Source of the DNA: Variovorax sp.
Lineage (GTDB): Bacteria; Pseudomonadota; Gammaproteobacteria; Burkholderiales; Burkholderiaceae_C
Assembly (NCBI GenBank): GCA_025352265.1
Contig: JANXTS010000043.1
Span: 1 to 56,563 of the forward strand
DNA: 56,563 nucleotides
Direction of reading: 5' to 3'
The notes beneath the pieces were generated by a model that searched no databases, was not told the DNA's origin, and saw only the letters and a list, made by a program, of their open reading frames with translations. The position numbers and the translations under genes were made by a program. This document shows positions 9,377 to 17,208 of the stretch, piece by piece (the first letter of the stretch is position 1; the number at the start of each line of letters is the position of its first letter).

Positions 9377-10342
9377 TCACAAATCGAGCACGAGAAGCTG
9401 CGACTTCGAACGCGAGCAGCAGGGCATGAACTGGTCGTTTGCCGCCTGCTCTTCTGGCGTTAAGTACATGTCCCTATGGTCAGGCTCACCCTCGAGGACG
9501 CGCGTCAGACAAGTACCACAAACGCCCTGTTCGCACGACGTCAAGACTTCGATACCCGCGGCGGCCAAGGCCTGAACCACAGTTTGATCTTTGGGTATCG
9601 GGACGACCTTGCCCGAACTTGCGAGCTTCACTTCGAAGCTGGCATCCTCTCCTGACTTGACGACTTCAGCGCCGAAGAATTCGCAGTGGAGTTGCTCGGC
9701 CGGCCACCCAGCCTTGCGGGCGGCGTTAAGCAGCCAGTCCATAAAGCTCTTGGGCCCGCAGACGTACAAATGCACTCCCGGTATCTCCGTCGCGAGCAGT
9801 TTGGCAAGGTCTAACTTCTGCGCCGCATCGCCATCGTCAAAATGGAACTGCACTTTGTCGGCAAAGGGCGAAGTGGAGATACGGTCGCGGAAGGCGGTGC
9901 GCTCGGGCGAGCGTGTGCAGTAGTGCATTTCGACTGACGCGCCTGTCACCGCGAGGCGCTCCACCATGCAGAGGATGGGGGTGACCCCGATGCCGCCCGC
10001 AACGAGCACACTGTGCTTCGCTTCGTGCGCTAGCGGAAAGTGATTCTTCGGTGCGCTGATGTGCAAGACGTCGCCTTCATTGACAGCTTCGTGAAGGCTT
10101 TGCGAGCCGCCGCGTGAGCCCGGGTCGCGCAGGACGCCGATCAGATAGCGATGCGTTTCGTTGGAATCGTTGCACAGTGAATACTGTCGAATCAAGCCGT
10201 TTGGCAAGTGCATGTCGATATGGGATCCGGCTGAAAACGCGGGCAGTGGACGATCGCCGACGCTCACCAGTTCGAGGCTCACGATGTCGATCGCTTCGTC
10301 GACTTTGCGAGCGATGCGAACCTGAAGGTCACCCGCGCTCAC
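9377..10342 (-). CDS. vanB: Vanillate O-demethylase reductase subunit VanB
   Basis: A 321-residue class IA ferredoxin-NAD(P) reductase-type protein. Domains in order: an FMN-binding barrel (RQYSLCND about 73-80), an NAD-binding domain (VLVAGGIGVTP), and a C-terminal plant-type [2Fe-2S] ferredoxin with Cys270, Cys275, Cys278 and Cys308. It passes electrons from NADH to the Rieske oxygenase VanA, allowing vanillate to be demethylated to protocatechuate plus formaldehyde. Its start overlaps the vanA stop by 4 bases. The name depends mainly on the strong VanA call next door; related reductases serve other Rieske oxygenases. Confidence 0.87.
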   Translation of the reverse strand: MSAGDLQVRIARKVDEAIDIVSLELVSVGDRPLPAFSAGSHIDMHLPNGLIRQYSLCNDSNETHRYLIGVLRDPGSRGGSQSLHEAVNEGDVLHISAPKNHFPLAHEAKHSVLVAGGIGVTPILCMVERLAVTGASVEMHYCTRSPERTAFRDRISTSPFADKVQFHFDDGDAAQKLDLAKLLATEIPGVHLYVCGPKSFMDWLLNAARKAGWPAEQLHCEFFGAEVVKSGEDASFEVKLASSGKVVPIPKDQTVVQALAAAGIEVLTSCEQGVCGTCLTRVLEGEPDHRDMYLTPEEQAANDQFMPCCSRSKSQLLVLDL

Positions 10343-11370
10343 GCGACACTCTCCGCCGCGAGAATTCGGTCGAGCACGCGCCGCGACTGGACACCGCCCG
10401 AGTCGATGTTGAGCTTGAGAAGTGCGCGGTCGGGATGGGCCAACAGATTCTTCTGCTGGCGCTCCAGCATCTCAAGGTCTTCGCTAAAAATCTTTCCCTG
10501 TCCCTCTCGAATGCTGGCGGTCAACGCTTTGTCGTTCGGATTGAAGTTACGTGCCATGCCCCAGAAATACCAGATCGACGTTTCTGTTTCGGGCGTAATG
10601 AAGTCGACCACGATGCTCGATGCCTTGAACTTGGCGTCAGCGTGGTAGCCGCCGTTGCCCGCATGCGCCACACCCACTTCAATCAACACATGACTGGGCG
10701 GCGTGAAGCGGCAGATTTGCCAGCGGTCTACCAAGACATCGTCGGCCAGGTGATTGCCGCGCAGTGCCATGCGCCAAAACGGCGGCGCCATGATGTTTTC
10801 CATGTGACGCGCAGTGATCACCGCATCACCCTCGGTTGTCGTTGTGGTCGGCGTTTCGTCGATTTCCGGCTGCCCGATGCTGGTCGCGTGCACATAGGTC
10901 TCGTGCGTCAGATCCATCAGGTTGTCGATCATGAGGCGGTAGTCGCAGCCGATGTGATAAAGCCCACCTCCGTATGCCCACTCCGGGCTTTCAGCCCATT
11001 CGAGTCGGTGGAGCTTGGCCTCGTCGGCCTGCGCCGGGTCGCCGGGCCAGACCCAGACGAAGCCGTAGCGCTCGATGACGGGGTAAGCGCGTATGGCGGG
11101 GAACCCACGTACACGCTGGCCCGGCATGGCGATGGTCTTGCCGTCACATCCCATTTCGAGCCCGTGATAGCCACAGACCAGTTTGCCCTCGACCACTGAC
11201 CCAAGTGAAAGCGGAGCACCACGGTGGGGGCAAAAGTCTTCGAGCGCGGCGACCATGTTGTCGGAGCCCCGGTAAAAAACGATGGCCTCGTCGCAGATCT
11301 TTCGACCCAGAGGCTTGTCGTCGATTTCCTCTGGCGTGCAGGCGACGTACCAGGCATTCTTCGGGAACAT
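10339..11370 (-). CDS. vanA: Vanillate O-demethylase oxygenase subunit VanA
   Basis: A 343-residue Rieske non-haem iron oxygenase. The Rieske centre is Cys47/His49 (FCPHRGAPL) and Cys66/His69 (VCGYHG). The mononuclear iron site lies in the DNLMDLTHETYVH segment. The N-terminus MFPKNAWYVACTPEEI, and blocks such as HIGCDYRLMIDNLMD and RHMENIMAPPFWRM, closely match the VanA proteins I remember, so I call vanillate as the likely substrate (lignin-derived methoxyaromatic breakdown). The divergent tetR gene and an overlapping promoter/operator lie immediately upstream. No obvious Shine-Dalgarno precedes the ATG at 11370. Confidence 0.9.
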   Translation of the reverse strand: MFPKNAWYVACTPEEIDDKPLGRKICDEAIVFYRGSDNMVAALEDFCPHRGAPLSLGSVVEGKLVCGYHGLEMGCDGKTIAMPGQRVRGFPAIRAYPVIERYGFVWVWPGDPAQADEAKLHRLEWAESPEWAYGGGLYHIGCDYRLMIDNLMDLTHETYVHATSIGQPEIDETPTTTTTEGDAVITARHMENIMAPPFWRMALRGNHLADDVLVDRWQICRFTPPSHVLIEVGVAHAGNGGYHADAKFKASSIVVDFITPETETSIWYFWGMARNFNPNDKALTASIREGQGKIFSEDLEMLERQQKNLLAHPDRALLKLNIDSGGVQSRRVLDRILAAESVA

Positions 11371-11396
11371 ACGTGTCTTGCTTTCGGAGGTCGTTA

Positions 11397-11426
11397 TTGA
11401 CCGCTTTGGTAGGCGTGGGCGATAAA
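11397..11426 (+). promoter_or_regulatory. Predicted promoter of the tetR gene
   Basis: On the plus strand TTGACC (11397-11402) and GATAAA (11421-11426) are separated by 18 bases. The predicted start, about 11433, coincides with that of the opposing vanA promoter, so the two promoters face each other. The -10 box is only a fair match. Confidence 0.45.
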
Positions 11427-11427
11427 A

Positions 11428-11455
11428 TGAGCGTGCTCAAATATAACTACGCTCA
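11428..11455. promoter_or_regulatory. Probable TetR operator between vanA and tetR
   Basis: TGAGC-GT-GCTCA (11428-11439) is a perfect 5-base inverted repeat. A further CGCTCA at 11450-11455 pairs with TGAGCG at 11428-11433 to give an outer inverted repeat with a 16-base centre. It covers the predicted start sites of both genes and part of the vanA promoter, the expected position for a repressor that controls vanAB and itself. That the neighbouring TetR protein binds here is inference. Confidence 0.5.
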
Positions 11456-11468
11456 ATTTAGGAGTCAA
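11440..11468 (-). promoter_or_regulatory. Predicted sigma70 promoter of vanA
   Basis: On the minus strand TTGACT (11468-11463) and TATATT (11445-11440) are separated by exactly 17 bases, five of six matches in each box. Initiation would fall near 11433, about 60 bases before the vanA ATG, inside the palindrome at 11428-11439. Confidence 0.6.
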
Positions 11469-11611
11469 CAGCGAGACAAAGGATGACTAGGCGTGACGCG
11501 GCATGTCAGGCGAAACCGGTCGAACAGCATGGTAATTTTGGGGTGCGGTGCTGCGACACTCACAAGTCCCTGACCGATCAATTGTCAATGCACAACTTTG
11601 AAACCGAGACC

Positions 11612-12280
11612 ATGCAAGCACCCCCCACAGGCCTGCGTGAGCGGAGCAAAACAGACAAGCGCAAGCGCATCATCGAAGCGGCGCGCGCCGTGTTCATAGA
11701 GCACGGCTACGAGGCAGCGACCACGCGCGAGATCGCAACGCGCGCCGACGTCTCTACCGGCACGGTGTTCGTCTACGCCAAGGACAAGCGCGACTTGTTG
11801 CTGCAAGTGGTCAACGACGAACTCGATGTCGTCAATCTCAAAGGACAAGCATTGCTGGAACGACCGGGCTCGCTTCGCGAACGATTGCTACCGTACTTCG
11901 AGCTCCGATACCGTTATTGGGCGAGTGAGCCGCGATTGGCACGTCCGGCGCTGCGCGAGACGTCCGAATTTCTGACACCAGATGCAAACCAGGGAGAAGA
12001 GGCACATCGCTTCTATGCGCGCCGCCCGGTGATCCTCGGCCATATCGAACAGATAGTGCGCGCTGCTCAGGAAAGCGAAGAAGCGCTGGACGATGTGCCC
12101 GCGGACCAGATCGCTTCGTTGATCTTCAGTCTCTATCTGATCGAGGTGCGTCGGTGGCTAAACGACGAGCCACCAAGGCTCGCCAAGGGCATGGAGCGCC
12201 TAAGCGCCGTGCTGGGATTGTTCGTGCGGGGCATCTTGAGCCCCGGTCATGAATGGTGCCGCTTGTCGGAATCGAACTGA
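11612..12280 (+). CDS. TetR/AcrR-family transcriptional regulator (probable vanAB regulator)
   Basis: A 222-residue TetR-type regulator. The N-terminal helix-turn-helix spans roughly residues 17-63 (RKRIIEAARAVFIEHGYEAATTREIA, shown here in part, then VSTGTVFVYAKDK); the rest is an all-helical ligand and dimer domain. It faces vanA, and a palindrome lies between them, so control of vanillate demethylation by an aromatic ligand is likely. The start is uncertain: in-frame ATGs at 11483 and 11588 would add 43 or 8 residues, but neither has a good ribosome site and the extra residues do not look like TetR. The last nine codons lie inside the oppositely oriented tRNA-Thr gene. Confidence 0.85.
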   Translation: MQAPPTGLRERSKTDKRKRIIEAARAVFIEHGYEAATTREIATRADVSTGTVFVYAKDKRDLLLQVVNDELDVVNLKGQALLERPGSLRERLLPYFELRYRYWASEPRLARPALRETSEFLTPDANQGEEAHRFYARRPVILGHIEQIVRAAQESEEALDDVPADQIASLIFSLYLIEVRRWLNDEPPRLAKGMERLSAVLGLFVRGILSPGHEWCRLSESN

Positions 12281-12329
12281 CGACCTACCGCTTACAAGGC
12301 GGTTGCTCTACCAACTGAGCTAAAGCGGC
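12254..12329 (-). tRNA. tRNA-Thr(UGU)
   Basis: A complete 76-base cloverleaf on the minus strand. The acceptor arm GCCGCTT pairs with AAGCGGC; the D-arm contains AGCTCAGTTGGTAGAGC; the anticodon stem ACCGC/GCGGT encloses loop CTTGTAA with anticodon TGT at 12296-12294; the T-arm contains GTTCGATTC; and CCA is encoded at the 3' end (12256-12254). It reads ACA codons. Its 3' 27 bases overlap the end of the tetR coding region on the other strand. Confidence 0.97.
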
Positions 12330-12338
12330 GGGATGTTG

Positions 12339-12367
12339 ATTTTAGCGGTGCGCGTGGCACGCCTCAC
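12339..12367 (-). promoter_or_regulatory. Possible promoter of tRNA-Thr
   Basis: TAAAAT (12344-12339) is a five-of-six -10 box whose predicted start would lie about 3 bases before the mature tRNA 5' end. A weak -35, GTGAGG (12367-12362), sits 17 bases upstream. Confidence 0.4.
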
Positions 12368-12397
12368 TGTGTTGGCTGGTCGCCGCGACTGCGTCCG

Positions 12398-12967
12398 CTA
12401 CTTTATGCGCTTTAAAGATGGCTTGGCACCACCACCGCCCGAGGGGCGCGGCGGGTCGTCCTGATTGGTTGGCGCATCGTTCACCGTGCCACGGTGGCCA
12501 GCTAACTCGTCGCCGGTGACGAGATGCATTATTTTGGCATCGCCGCCACCCTCGCCGCGCTGCGTGTCGCGCTGTTGGCCATGCGTGTCCGTCGCTTCGG
12601 CGGTCGACAGTGGACCTCCATCACCCCCCTTAGCTGCAGGCTGAGCGGGTGCCGGGAAGGCCATGCCCTGCCCATTTTCACGTGCATAGATGGCGATCAC
12701 GCGACCGATCGGTACGTTAATCTCTCGCGCACTTCCTGCGAATCGCGCCTTGAATTCAATGAAATCGTTGCCGAGCTTCAGCGAGCTTGTGGCGTCGAAG
12801 CTGATGTTCAACACGATTTCACCATTCTTGACGTACTCGCGCGGCACCTGCACGGTGTCGTCGACCTGGACCGCGACATAGGGGGTGAACCCATTGTCGG
12901 TACACCATTCGTACAGCGCCCGAATGAGGTACGGACGCGTGGAAGATGATTCGAGCGCGTTGATCAT
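12398..12967 (-). CDS. sspB: ClpXP specificity-enhancing factor SspB
   Basis: A 189-residue SspB, the adaptor that delivers SsrA-tagged proteins to ClpXP. Residues 1 to about 105 form the substrate-binding domain (RPYLIRALYEWCTDNGFTPY; later GRVIAIYARENGQGM). A long Gly/Asp/Gln-rich linker follows, and the C-terminus ends PSLKRIK, which I read as the short ClpX-binding (XB) tail, comparable to the LRVVK ending of E. coli SspB. The linker of about 75 residues gives the tether. It follows sspA by 27 bases, as in most proteobacteria. Confidence 0.93.
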   Translation of the reverse strand: MINALESSSTRPYLIRALYEWCTDNGFTPYVAVQVDDTVQVPREYVKNGEIVLNISFDATSSLKLGNDFIEFKARFAGSAREINVPIGRVIAIYARENGQGMAFPAPAQPAAKGGDGGPLSTAEATDTHGQQRDTQRGEGGGDAKIMHLVTGDELAGHRGTVNDAPTNQDDPPRPSGGGGAKPSLKRIK

Positions 12968-12994
12968 TTTGACAAAGCCACCGGCACAGAGCGC

Positions 12995-13606
12995 TTACTT
13001 GCGCATGACCTTTTCAGAAGGCGTCAGCGCTTCGATGTAGGCCGGGCGCGAAAAAATGCGTTCGGCGTACTTGAGCAGCGGGGCAGCGTTTTTGCTCAGA
13101 TCGATGCCGTAGTAGTCGAGGCGCCAGAGCAGCGGTGCGATCGCGACGTCGAGCATCGAGAAGTTGTCGCCGAGCATGTACTTGTTCTTCAGGAACACCG
13201 GCGCGAGTTGCGTCAGGCGATCGCGAATGTGTGCACGAGCTTTTTCCAGCGCCTTCTCGTTGCCCTTCGATGTCCGGTTTTCGAGCGTCGACACATGTAC
13301 GAAGAGTTCCTTCTCGAAGTTGAGCAGGAACAGCCGGACGCGTGCGCGGTCGACCGGGTCGCCGGGCATCAACTGCGGATGCGGAAAGCGTTCGTCGATG
13401 TACTCGTTGATGATGTTCGACTCGTACAGGATAAGGTCGCGCTCGACCAGGATCGGCACCTGGCCGTACGGGTTCATCACGCTGATGTCTTCAGGCTTGT
13501 TGTAGAGATCGACGTCGCGAATTTCGAAGTCCATGCCCTTCTCGAACAAGACAAAGCGGCAGCGATGGGAAAAGGGGCAGGTTGTTCCTGAATACAGAAC
13601 CATCAT
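12995..13606 (-). CDS. sspA: Stringent starvation protein A, GST-fold regulator SspA
   Basis: A 203-residue protein with the glutathione S-transferase fold: thioredoxin-like N-terminal part (TTCPFSHRCRFVLFEKGMDF; then YGQVPILVERDLILYES) and a helical C-terminal part. SspA binds RNA polymerase and modulates stationary-phase transcription; it is not expected to be an active transferase. An AGGAG ribosome site precedes the ATG at 13606 by 9 bases. It lies just after the petABC terminator and heads the sspA-sspB pair. Confidence 0.93.
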   Translation of the reverse strand: MMVLYSGTTCPFSHRCRFVLFEKGMDFEIRDVDLYNKPEDISVMNPYGQVPILVERDLILYESNIINEYIDERFPHPQLMPGDPVDRARVRLFLLNFEKELFVHVSTLENRTSKGNEKALEKARAHIRDRLTQLAPVFLKNKYMLGDNFSMLDVAIAPLLWRLDYYGIDLSKNAAPLLKYAERIFSRPAYIEALTPSEKVMRK

Positions 13607-13619
13607 GGCGAAAGACTCC

Positions 13620-13659
13620 TAAAAATCGAAAAGAGTGGGCAGCATCCGCAACCCACTCT
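13620..13659 (-). terminator. Rho-independent terminator of petABC
   Basis: Read on the minus strand: AGAGTGGG (13659-13652), a 12-base loop, CCCACTCT (13639-13632), then a T-rich run TTTTCGATTTTT (13631-13620). A perfect 8-base-pair stem plus U-tract, placed 45 bases after the petC stop and just before the sspA ribosome site. Confidence 0.85.
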
Positions 13660-13704
13660 GGAGGATCGGACGCATCAGAGCGGCCGATCGGCGGTGAACA
13701 GGAG

Positions 13705-14535
13705 CTACTTGACTTCTTTCCAGTAAGACGCGTTCAAACGCCACGTAAAAACCACCGCCATCAGCAGGAACAACAGGACCCATACACCGATGCGTACGCG
13801 CGTGTTTTGTGCAGGCTCGGCCATCCATTGAAGGTAGCTGACGAGATCACCAATGGACTGGTCGTACTGCAACGGCGTCATGAGGCCCGGCGTGATCTGT
13901 TGCCAGCCTTTGAACACCTCGCTCTCATGACCGTGTTGCTCTATCTTTTCGTAGAGCGGGCGACGGTCGCCCTGCAGTTCCCACAGCACGTGCGGCATGG
14001 CTACGCTTGGGTAAGCCATGTTGTTCCAGCCCGTGGCTTTGGTGTCGTCGCGGTAGAAAGTACGCAGATAAGTGTAGAGATAGTCAGCGCCGGTGCCACC
14101 ATGACCAGCACGCGAGCGGGCTACAAGAGTCAAGTCGGGCGGATTGGCGCCAAACCATTCCTTTGCCTGCCGAGGATCCATGTTGGTCTTCATGGTTTCA
14201 CCGACCTTGTCGGTCGTGAAGAGAAGGTTGTCCTTGATCTGCTGCTCGGTGATGCCGATGTCCTGTAGCCGGTTGTAGCGCATGAACGCAGCAGAGTGGC
14301 AATTGAGGCAGTAATTGACGAACAGCTTAGCGCCGTTTTGTAACGCGGCCACGTCGTTGGTCTTGTTGGGCGCCTTGTCCCAGGCATAGCCTTCGCTCTC
14401 GGCAGCGGCCGGGGTAGCCACCACAAATGCAAAGCCGAGGGCGAGGGTAACGGTGGCCAGCCAGGCGGCGATGCCCTTCTGCAGTTTCTTCATCGTGGTC
14501 GCTGCGAGCGCCGCTTCATTTATTGTTTTGGTCAT
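13705..14535 (-). CDS. petC: Cytochrome c1 of the bc1 complex
   Basis: A 276-residue cytochrome c1. A signal-like hydrophobic segment ends in ATPAAAES; the haem-binding motif is CLNCH; the axial Met region is probably the NNMAYPSVAMP segment; a C-terminal transmembrane helix (VWVLLFLLMAVVFTW) anchors it in the inner membrane. It receives electrons from the Rieske protein and hands them to cytochrome c. I chose ATG at 14535, 13 bases after the petB stop; ATG at 14493 would give a more conventional signal peptide and cannot be excluded. The gene is last in petABC and is followed by a terminator. Confidence 0.93.
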   Translation of the reverse strand: MTKTINEAALAATTMKKLQKGIAAWLATVTLALGFAFVVATPAAAESEGYAWDKAPNKTNDVAALQNGAKLFVNYCLNCHSAAFMRYNRLQDIGITEQQIKDNLLFTTDKVGETMKTNMDPRQAKEWFGANPPDLTLVARSRAGHGGTGADYLYTYLRTFYRDDTKATGWNNMAYPSVAMPHVLWELQGDRRPLYEKIEQHGHESEVFKGWQQITPGLMTPLQYDQSIGDLVSYLQWMAEPAQNTRVRIGVWVLLFLLMAVVFTWRLNASYWKEVK

Positions 14536-14548
14536 GCTGATTGCAGCT

Positions 14549-15985
14549 TCAATGCGCGGCGAAGACCACACGGTCGGGCACCGTCTTGAACTCGCCTGCG
14601 CGACTCCAGAGAGGCATCAACAGGAAGAAACCGAAGTAGAGCAACGTGCCGATTTGCGAAACCGTCTGCGCGATGTCGAGCGCGAACGAACCGATCGTGA
14701 GACTGCCCCAGACACCCGGAGGCTCGATACCAAGGTACCCCAGGATCAGGAAAAAGAAGACGAACGTGCCATAAACATACTTATGCCAACTTGGCCGGTA
14801 GCGGATCGACCGAACTTCGCTGTGATCGAGCCACGGCAGGAAGAACAAGATGATGACCGAACCTCCCATCACCACGACACCCCAGAACTTCGCATCGAAC
14901 GACTTCAACAAGACGATGAGTACGAGGACGGCGACAACGGCGGCAAACTTGATAAACATCCCGGACCTACCCTTGATGAAGTTCCAGACCGCCGCGATCG
15001 CCAATATGAGCGCGAATACGTTGACCATGTCGTCGGTCGTCGCGCGCAGCATCGAATAAAACGGCGTGAAGTACCAGACCGGTGCAATGTGGTTCGGCGT
15101 CTTCAGAGAATCGGCAGGGATGAAGTTGTTGTACTCGAGGAAATAGCCGCCCGCTTCCGGCGCAAAGAAAATTACCGCCGAGAAGATCGTCAGGAACACC
15201 ACGACGCCGAAGATGTCATGCACCGTGTAGTACGGGTGTGAGGGGATGCCGTCGAGCGGATGACCGTCGGCGCCGCGGTTCGCCTTGATTTCGATGCCGT
15301 CGGGGTTGTTAGACCCCACTTCGTGCAGCGCGATCAAATGCGCAACCACCAGGCCAAGCAACACAAGTGGCACCGCAATCACGTGGAAGCTGAAAAAGCG
15401 ATTGAGCGTGGCGTCGCTCACCACGTAGTCACCGCGGATCAGCAGCGCAAGGTCAGGGCCGACGAACGGGATCGCCGCAAACAGATTAACGATCACCTGA
15501 GCGCCCCAGTAACTCATCTGACCCCACGGCAACAGATAGCCCATGAAAGCTTCGGCCATCAGGCACAAGAAGATGGCGCAACCAAAAACCCAGATCAGCT
15601 CACGCGGCTTGCGGTAGCTGCCATAAAGTAGCCCGCGGAACATGTGCAAATACACCACGACAAAAAACGCCGAGGCGCCTGTCGAGTGCATATAGCGGAT
15701 GAGCCAGCCCCAAGGTACATCGCGCATGATGTATTCGACCGACGCGAAGGCCTGCGTTGCGTCGGGCTTGTAGTGCATGACCAAAAAGATGCCGGTCACG
15801 ATCTGTATGACCAGCACCAGCATCGCGAGCGAGCCGAAAACGTACCAAAAGTTGAGGCTTTTTGGAGCGTAGTACTTGCCCCATTGGTCGTTCCAAAGCT
15901 TGGTCAGCGGGAATCGGTTGTCGACCCAATTCAACAGCTTTTCACCGGCCGGCGCGTTTGGAGAGATCTCGTGGAATTCAGCCAT
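14549..15985 (-). CDS. petB: Cytochrome b of the bc1 complex
   Basis: A 478-residue, multi-helix inner-membrane protein that carries the two b haems and the quinol/quinone sites of complex III. Seen: the haem-ligating His pairs in the RYMHSTGASAFF and HVIAVPLVLLGLVVAH regions, the Qo-site PEWY-equivalent APVWYFTPFY, and at least eight hydrophobic segments. The C-terminal extension with three more helices is usual for proteobacterial cytochrome b. It sits 11 bases after petA. Confidence 0.97.
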   Translation of the reverse strand: MAEFHEISPNAPAGEKLLNWVDNRFPLTKLWNDQWGKYYAPKSLNFWYVFGSLAMLVLVIQIVTGIFLVMHYKPDATQAFASVEYIMRDVPWGWLIRYMHSTGASAFFVVVYLHMFRGLLYGSYRKPRELIWVFGCAIFLCLMAEAFMGYLLPWGQMSYWGAQVIVNLFAAIPFVGPDLALLIRGDYVVSDATLNRFFSFHVIAVPLVLLGLVVAHLIALHEVGSNNPDGIEIKANRGADGHPLDGIPSHPYYTVHDIFGVVVFLTIFSAVIFFAPEAGGYFLEYNNFIPADSLKTPNHIAPVWYFTPFYSMLRATTDDMVNVFALILAIAAVWNFIKGRSGMFIKFAAVVAVLVLIVLLKSFDAKFWGVVVMGGSVIILFFLPWLDHSEVRSIRYRPSWHKYVYGTFVFFFLILGYLGIEPPGVWGSLTIGSFALDIAQTVSQIGTLLYFGFFLLMPLWSRAGEFKTVPDRVVFAAH

Positions 15986-15996
15986 GTCGTTGCCTC

Positions 15997-16617
15997 TCAG
16001 GCTTTCACGTTCTTGTCTTCACCGATAAGCAAGCGCGTATCGGTCATGTACATGTGCGGCGGCACCGGAAGGTTGTCCGGTGCGGGCTTGTTCTTGAACA
16101 CGCGGCCGGCCAGGTCGAAGGTCGAGCCGTGGCAAGGGCACAAGAAACCACCTTCCCAATCGGCGGGCAGCGACGGCTGCGGACCAGTTTGCAAGCGGTC
16201 GCTCGGCGAGCAGCCAAGATGAGTGCAGATACCAACGACCACCAGCACTTCAGGCTTGATCGAGCGGTGCTCGTTTTGCGCGTATTTTGGAGTGAACTCG
16301 TCGGGATGGCGCTTGGACAGCGGGTCAGCCAGTTGCGGGTCGAGCTTCGACAAATCGGAGAGTTGCGCAGGCGTGCGCTTCAAAATCCAGACGGGTTTGC
16401 CGCGCCATTCGACGGTCATCTTCTCGCCGACCTTGAGAGCACTGATGTCTACTTCCACCGGTGCGCCCGCTGCCTTGGCCTTTTCCGAAGGCTCGAAAGT
16501 GCTGATAAAGGGCACTGCGACGGCAACGCCGCCCACTGCGCCTGCACAACTGGATGCGATCAACCACGTTCGTCTGCTGGTGTCGATCCTGGGTTGGCCG
16601 ACAGTGATGTCACTCAT
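15997..16617 (-). CDS. petA: Ubiquinol-cytochrome c reductase Rieske iron-sulfur subunit
   Basis: A 206-residue Rieske protein. The N-terminus has a twin-arginine-type motif (SRRTWLIAS) followed by one membrane helix, so it is probably a Tat substrate that stays anchored. Cluster ligands lie in CTHLGCSP and CPCHGSTFD. It takes the first electron from ubiquinol in complex III. ATG at 16617 is chosen because GAGGA lies 5 bases before it; a TTG at 16629 adds four residues. The tatABC genes needed for its export lie 4 kb away in this window. Confidence 0.96.
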   Translation of the reverse strand: MSDITVGQPRIDTSRRTWLIASSCAGAVGGVAVAVPFISTFEPSEKAKAAGAPVEVDISALKVGEKMTVEWRGKPVWILKRTPAQLSDLSKLDPQLADPLSKRHPDEFTPKYAQNEHRSIKPEVLVVVGICTHLGCSPSDRLQTGPQPSLPADWEGGFLCPCHGSTFDLAGRVFKNKPAPDNLPVPPHMYMTDTRLLIGEDKNVKA

Positions 16618-16660
16618 GGGGGTCCTCAATCTTCTTCGCTGGGGCTTGACTCAACCCGCG

Positions 16661-16690
16661 ATTGTAGCGGAGCGACAGAGGCGAATTCAA
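16661..16690 (-). promoter_or_regulatory. Predicted sigma70 promoter of petABC
   Basis: TTGAAT (16690-16685) and TACAAT (16666-16661) on the minus strand, spacer 18 bases. The predicted start near 16655 leaves a leader of about 38 bases before the petA ATG. Confidence 0.55.
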
Positions 16691-16736
16691 CGTGCGGCGG
16701 GCCATGAGCGCACCCCGCAACGCCGTTTGGGCCTCC

Positions 16737-16742
16737 TATACT
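16737..16742 (+). promoter_or_regulatory. Possible -10 box of mscL
   Basis: TATACT on the plus strand, about 38 bases before the mscL ATG. I see no good -35 at the expected distance, so the call is weak. Confidence 0.3.
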
Positions 16743-16779
16743 CGGCGCCTGACTCCACCCTAGCGCACGAGGAACCTGC

Positions 16780-17208
16780 ATGAGCTATCTCAAGGAATTT
16801 CGCGAGTTCGCCGTCAAAGGCAATGTCGTCGATTTGGCAGTGGGCGTGATCATCGGAGCAGCGTTTGGCAAGATCGTCGACTCTCTGGTCGGCGACATCA
16901 TCATGCCGATCGTCGGGCTCGTTTTCGGCAAGCTCGATTTTTCAAACTACTTCGTCGTGATGGGCACAGCGCCGCCGGGCGTCGCGAACACGTTGGCCGA
17001 TTTGAAAAAGGCCGGAGTTCCGGTGCTCGCTTATGGCAACTTCATTACCGTGGCGGTGAACTTCGCGATTCTTGCCTTCATAATTTTCCTGATGGTCAAG
17101 CAGATTAACAAGCTGCGCAGGCAAGACGATGTGGCGCTTGCGCCTGCACCGACGGCCGAAGACATCGTGCTGCTGCGCGAAATTCGCGACAGCCTCAAGC
17201 GCTCGTAA
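16780..17208 (+). CDS. mscL: Large-conductance mechanosensitive channel MscL
   Basis: A 142-residue inner-membrane channel that opens under extreme tension to protect the cell from hypo-osmotic shock. The amphipathic N-terminus ([20 protein letters not shown]) leads into TM1 with the small-residue pore [14 protein letters not shown]2 is the [19 protein letters not shown] segment; a charged C-terminal helix follows. An AGGA ribosome site precedes the ATG. Its last 14 bases overlap the end of pdxA on the opposite strand. Confidence 0.97.
   Translation: MSYLKEFREFAVKGNVVDLAVGVIIGAAFGKIVDSLVGDIIMPIVGLVFGKLDFSNYFVVMGTAPPGVANTLADLKKAGVPVLAYGNFITVAVNFAILAFIIFLMVKQINKLRRQDDVALAPAPTAEDIVLLREIRDSLKRS

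Noticed and set aside
10114..11199. A 361-codon plus-strand frame inside vanA
   Set aside because: Shadow of vanA; no recognisable motif and no ribosome site.
12227..12245. Hairpin at the end of tetR as a terminator
   Set aside because: A perfect 6-base-pair stem exists but no T-run follows on either strand.
12254..12329. tRNA-Thr as an integration site for a genomic island
   Set aside because: No integrase, no second copy of the tRNA 3' end noticed, and both flanks look like ordinary backbone genes.
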